A stretch of 8,311 nt of DNA, from NCBI GenBank assembly GCA_022562655.1, contig JADFOU010000081.1:1-8311 (forward strand), given 5' to 3'. A model generated the notes under the pieces. The model worked only from the letters and a program-made list of their open reading frames with translations, was not told where the DNA came from and made no database searches. Positions 6,984-8,311 of this stretch are shown here, one piece after another; positions within the stretch are counted from its first letter, which is position 1, and each line of letters begins with the position of its first letter. The DNA comes from a candidate division TA06 bacterium. Its GTDB lineage: Bacteria > Hydrothermota > DG-26 > E44-bin18 > JADFOU01. Both the position numbers and the translations under genes were made by a program.

Positions 6984-6990
6984 CCTCCTT
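6984..6990 (-). promoter_or_regulatory. Shine-Dalgarno site that sets the TTG start of smc
   Basis: AAGGAGG on the minus strand lies 5 bases before TTG at 6978. The encoded N-terminus (MRLKEIRIFGFKSF) matches the usual beginning of SMC proteins, so the non-ATG start is well supported. Confidence 0.85.
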
Positions 6991-6996
6991 GACATT

Positions 6997-7080
6997 GGTT
7001 AAATGGTTAAATTGTGATTGGTTAAATTTTCTTTACTAACGATTTTCCATTTAACTATTTAACCTTTTAACCATTTAACA
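6997..7080. repeat. Inverted 8-base array (GGTTAAAT / ATTTAACC)
   Basis: GGTTAAAT occurs at 6997, 7005 and 7020. After a short AT-rich centre the complement follows as CATTTAAC (7048), TATTTAACC (7056), TTTTAACC (7065) and ATTTAACA (7073). Bases 6997-7012 pair with 7057-7072 at 15 of 16 positions, so the transcript between the glycosylase and smc would form a long AU-rich hairpin. The array reaches into the glycosylase gene and encodes its last codons and stop (7067-7081, MLNG-stop). No T-run typical of a terminator follows. Confidence 0.75.
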
Positions 7081-7801
7081 TTCTGTTACCATATTGGCAT
7101 CCTACTTTCAACAAAGGACATTCCCCACATAAAGGTTTTTTTCGACAGAGGGTCTTGCCATGTCGGACGATCAGGGCATGATATTCATTGAAAAGATAGA
7201 CCAACGGATTACCCCGATTCGGGTTTGATCCGTTCAATCCGCTGACCAGGTTCTTCATAAAATAGTCTTGTATCTCATCATAAGTGGCCTTCTCGGAGAA
7301 GAAGCCATATCGGGAGAAGATCCGACGGGTATAGGCGTCTACGACGAAGACAGGTTTGTTTAAGGCATAGAGAAGGATGGAGTCACAGGTCTCTTTCCCC
7401 ACCCCATTCACCTGGAGAAGTTCTTCTCGTAATGAATGAAATCCGCCTGAGGCGGATTCGGCCATCCGATGGAAGTCGCCGTCATATCTTTTGATGAGGT
7501 AAGTGAGAAAGGATTTAAGGCGTCTTGTCTTGATATTAAAATAACCTGATGGGGTGAGGAGGGAGGCGAGTCTTTTGAATGAGGTCTTGTGGAGTTTGTG
7601 AGGGTCTAAGAGTTTATTCGATTTGAGATTCCCGATAGCCTTTTCAACATTTAGCCAGGCGGTGTTCTGAGTGAGGATAGCTCCCACCGCTACCTCAAAG
7701 GGTGAATCACCAGGCCACCACCCTTGAGGTCCATAGAAGTCAAAGAGAGATTTGTAGATCTTCTCCAACTTCGCCCGTAGGCTTTTGGGAGCACGTGCCA
7801 C
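7067..7801 (-). CDS. Endonuclease III-family DNA glycosylase (HhH-GPD, Fe-S)
   Basis: The product (244 residues) belongs to the HhH-GPD base-excision repair superfamily, in the branch of endonuclease III-related proteins. Visible: YGPQGWWPGDSPFEVAVGAILTQNT-type start (23-47), helix-hairpin-helix LLQVNGVGKETCDSILLYA (128-146), catalytic Asp155 in VFVVDAYTRR, NEYHALIVRHGK (205-216), and four cysteines C219-X5-C225-X2-C228-X6-C235 for a 4Fe-4S cluster. At the position of the endonuclease III lyase Lys (GRKTA) it has Glu137 (GKETC), so a monofunctional glycosylase, as in MagIII-like proteins, is likely. The substrate cannot be read from sequence. Odd peptides at 115-121 and 190-200 come from palindromic inserts. 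The start is GTG at 7801, just after a stop codon; TTG at codon 12 is an alternative. A consensus promoter lies immediately upstream. Confidence 0.88.
   Translation of the reverse strand: MARAPKSLRAKLEKIYKSLFDFYGPQGWWPGDSPFEVAVGAILTQNTAWLNVEKAIGNLKSNKLLDPHKLHKTSFKRLASLLTPSGYFNIKTRRLKSFLTYLIKRYDGDFHRMAESASGGFHSLREELLQVNGVGKETCDSILLYALNKPVFVVDAYTRRIFSRYGFFSEKATYDEIQDYFMKNLVSGLNGSNPNRGNPLVYLFNEYHALIVRHGKTLCRKKPLCGECPLLKVGCQYGNRMLNG
7203..7234. repeat. Nested inverted repeat inside the glycosylase gene
   Basis: Outer arms AACGGAT (7203-7209) and ATCCGTT (7228-7234) enclose an inner palindrome CCCGATTCGGG (7213-7223). It encodes residues about 190-200 (NGSNPNRGNPL), Asn/Gly/Pro-rich and unlike the surrounding helical protein. 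It sits between helix-like residues up to MKNL and the conserved NEYHALIV motif, where relatives as I remember them have a shorter link. Probably an insertion, but less certain than the element at 7440-7458. Confidence 0.5.
7440..7458. repeat. Perfect 8-bp palindrome inside the glycosylase gene
   Basis: AATCCGCC-TGA-GGCGGATT is a perfect inverted repeat with a 3-base loop. In the minus-strand frame it encodes ESASGGF (residues 115-121), between YDGDFHRMA and the HhH-leading helix LREELLQVNGVG. A one-mismatch partial copy lies in smc at 4912-4926. Confidence 0.75.
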
Positions 7802-7812
7802 TACGGACTAAT

Positions 7813-7841
7813 ATCATAACCCAAAACCCTTGAATTGTCAA
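7813..7841 (-). promoter_or_regulatory. Consensus sigma-70 promoter upstream of the glycosylase/smc block
   Basis: On the minus strand the -35 box TTGACA (7836-7841, 6/6) and the -10 box TATGAT (7813-7818, 5/6) are separated by exactly 17 bases. Transcription would begin near 7805-7808, only about 4-7 bases before the GTG at 7801. Either the message is nearly leaderless or translation starts further in. This is the best promoter candidate in the window and could drive all genes to the left. Confidence 0.75.
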
Positions 7842-7844
7842 GGG
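7827..7844. promoter_or_regulatory. Palindrome covering the -35 box, possible operator
   Basis: On the minus strand CCCTTGACAATTCAAGGG has 7-base arms and a 4-base centre, and contains the whole TTGACA box. A dimeric repressor bound here would block RNA polymerase. A terminator of the upstream gene is an alternative: the hairpin is followed by TTTTGGGTT, a poor U-tract, and lies over 200 bases past that gene's stop. Confidence 0.45.
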
Positions 7845-7937
7845 AAAATGACACTTTTTTGACGATTTGGATGAAATTAGAGATAACTGTCTATTTCCTA
7901 AAATAAGGATAGATACTTATTTCCTATTTCAGGGTGT

Positions 7938-7967
7938 CTTATAATAATATTCTCACAATCTCGTCAA
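7938..7967 (-). promoter_or_regulatory. Weaker second promoter candidate
   Basis: On the minus strand TTGACG (7962-7967) is followed by TTATAA (7939-7944) at 17 bases or TATAAG (7938-7943) at 18 bases. A transcript from here would carry a leader of about 130 bases that includes the strong downstream promoter. The region is AT-rich, so a chance match is possible. Confidence 0.33.
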
Positions 7968-7986
7968 TAACATGAAATCTTTTTGC

Positions 7987-8016
7987 CTTTCTGACTTTCT
8001 TTAGAAAATCAGAAAG
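7987..8016. other. Hairpin in the gap before the glycosylase
   Basis: CTTTCTGA (7987-7994) and TCAGAAAG (8009-8016) are perfect 8-base arms, and the interior adds TTTC/GAAA pairing around a TTTA turn. It lies about 50 bases past the stop of the FlgD-like gene. No T-run follows on either strand, so a classical intrinsic terminator is not supported; it may protect the upstream 3' end. Apart from this hairpin and the promoter elements, I see no gene or RNA in 7802-8063. Confidence 0.5.
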
Positions 8017-8063
8017 AGAAAGGTGTACTATTATATTTAATGGTTTTTTAAAGATGAGAAACT

Positions 8064-8311
8064 TTAATGCAGAAGTATTAACTTTCGGGTTTGGGTGTAG
8101 GGGCTTGATTTATCAAGTCCCGTGGTGGTGAGGCGGTAGAAGTAGATGCCACTACTCGGCAATTGGTGCCTGGATATTGGAAGTTGGTATACCCCAGGCT
8201 CTTGCCTTGCATCCACAAGGGTCTCTATGAGCCGACCTGCGATGTCGTAGACCGTTAATGTGACGTGATTCGTGTTTTGTGTTTCGGGATTCATGGAAGG
8301 AATCTGATAAC
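8064..8311 (-). CDS. C-terminal part of a protein with a FlgD-like / T9SS-like terminal domain
   Basis: The reading frame is open to the window edge, so this is the 3' end of a longer gene rather than a 76-residue protein starting at the ATG at 8294. The codons before that ATG continue a typical domain (YQIPS). Recognisable are VTLTVYDIAGRLIETLVD, then GVYQ, SSGIYFYRLT, and the closing TRKLILLH with a basic, hydrophobic end. Such small beta-sandwich domains sit at the C-terminus of large secreted proteins, as FlgD Ig-like folds or type IX secretion sorting signals, in Bacteroidetes and many candidate phyla. The usual loop between the strands is replaced by repeat-derived peptides (NPETQNTNH, QLPISRHQLP, GLDKSSP). 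No other secretion gene is present to decide the route. Confidence 0.72.
   Translation of the reverse strand, partial: YQIPSMNPETQNTNHVTLTVYDIAGRLIETLVDARQEPGVYQLPISRHQLPSSGIYFYRLTTTGLDKSSPYTQTRKLILLH
8101..8121. repeat. Palindromic element inside the FlgD-like gene
   Basis: GGG-CTTGAT-TT-ATCAAG-T-CCC on the plus strand: arms of 6 and 3 base pairs with one bulged T and a tight turn. It is read in frame as GLDKSSP just before the conserved terminal TRKLILLH, where relatives usually go almost directly from the YFYRL strand to a T-R/K-K motif. Confidence 0.68.
8158..8192. repeat. Five perfect-step 7-base units inside the FlgD-like gene
   Basis: Units GGCAATT, GGTGCCT, GGATATT, GGAAGTT and GGTATAC follow one another at exactly 7 bases, sharing the leading GG. 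Because three units equal seven codons, the peptide repeats too: QLPISRH then QLP (residues 37-46 counted from the ATG at 8294). Confidence 0.6.
8265..8292. repeat. Four 7-base units at the right edge of the window
   Basis: GTGATTC, GTGTTTT, GTGTTTC and GGGATTC run at an exact 7-base step on the plus strand. On the coding strand they give NPETQNTNH between YQIPS and the beta strand VTLTVYD, a loop that is normally short. The unit differs from that at 8158-8192. Confidence 0.6.

Noticed and set aside
273..7039. Many long plus-strand open frames opposite rdgB, manC and smc
   Set aside because: They are antisense to well-supported conserved genes, have low-complexity Ser/Leu/Phe-rich products and no recognisable domains; they result from the purine-rich coding strand.
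7859..7889. Plus-strand promoter TTGACG-N17-GATAAC
   Set aside because: The -10 match is weak and no plus-strand gene follows within the window.
7987..8016. Hairpin as an intrinsic terminator of the FlgD-like gene
   Set aside because: The stem is sound, but no T-run follows it in the direction of transcription (the sequence continues GCAAAAAG).

Overview
The window reads as chromosomal housekeeping DNA from an uncultured Gram-negative bacterium. The outer-membrane style SPOR lipoprotein, the Deltaproteobacteria/Nitrospirae-like flavour of SMC, and a FlgD-like C-terminal domain of the kind common in candidate phyla all point that way. The phylum is a guess from recollection of protein families, not from a search. 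Every gene lies on the minus strand, so transcription runs from right to left.

Layout in the direction of transcription. (1) 8311-8064: the C-terminal end of a protein with a FlgD/T9SS-like terminal domain, running in from outside the window. (2) 8063-7802: a 262-base AT-rich gap holding a strong sigma-70 promoter (TTGACA-N17-TATGAT), a palindrome over its -35 box, a weaker second promoter and a hairpin. (3) 7801-7067: an endonuclease III-family DNA glycosylase. (4) 6978-3550: full-length SMC condensin ATPase. (5) 3459-2527: a conserved protein of unknown function, tentatively deoxyhypusine-synthase-like. (6) 2530-1367: mannose-1-phosphate guanylyltransferase. (7) 1246-812: a SPOR-domain lipoprotein. 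(8) 812-192: RdgB/HAM1 nucleotide-pool sanitising phosphatase. (9) 95-22: tRNA-Pro(UGG). Genes 5/6 overlap by 4 bases and genes 7/8 by 1 base, which suggests translational coupling. The other gaps are 88-120 bases, so the block may be one operon or two or three overlapping units. Functionally it mixes genome maintenance (glycosylase, SMC, RdgB), envelope/sugar-nucleotide work (ManC, SPOR) and one unknown.

The striking feature is not a gene but a layer of short repeats written over the genes. At least four palindromic elements and several degenerate arrays with a 6-, 7- or 8-base period occur in 8.3 kb. Many lie inside reading frames, in frame, and add short odd peptides (DPELVSG inside the SMC hinge, SASGG in both SMC and the glycosylase, GLDKSSP in the FlgD-like domain). 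Others sit at gene ends, where they supply the last codons (rdgB, the glycosylase). The intergenic arrays tend to reverse polarity in the middle, so their RNA would fold as a hairpin. I read this as an active or recently active process that spreads or expands short repeats and tolerates coding sequence. The mechanism is not visible in this window.
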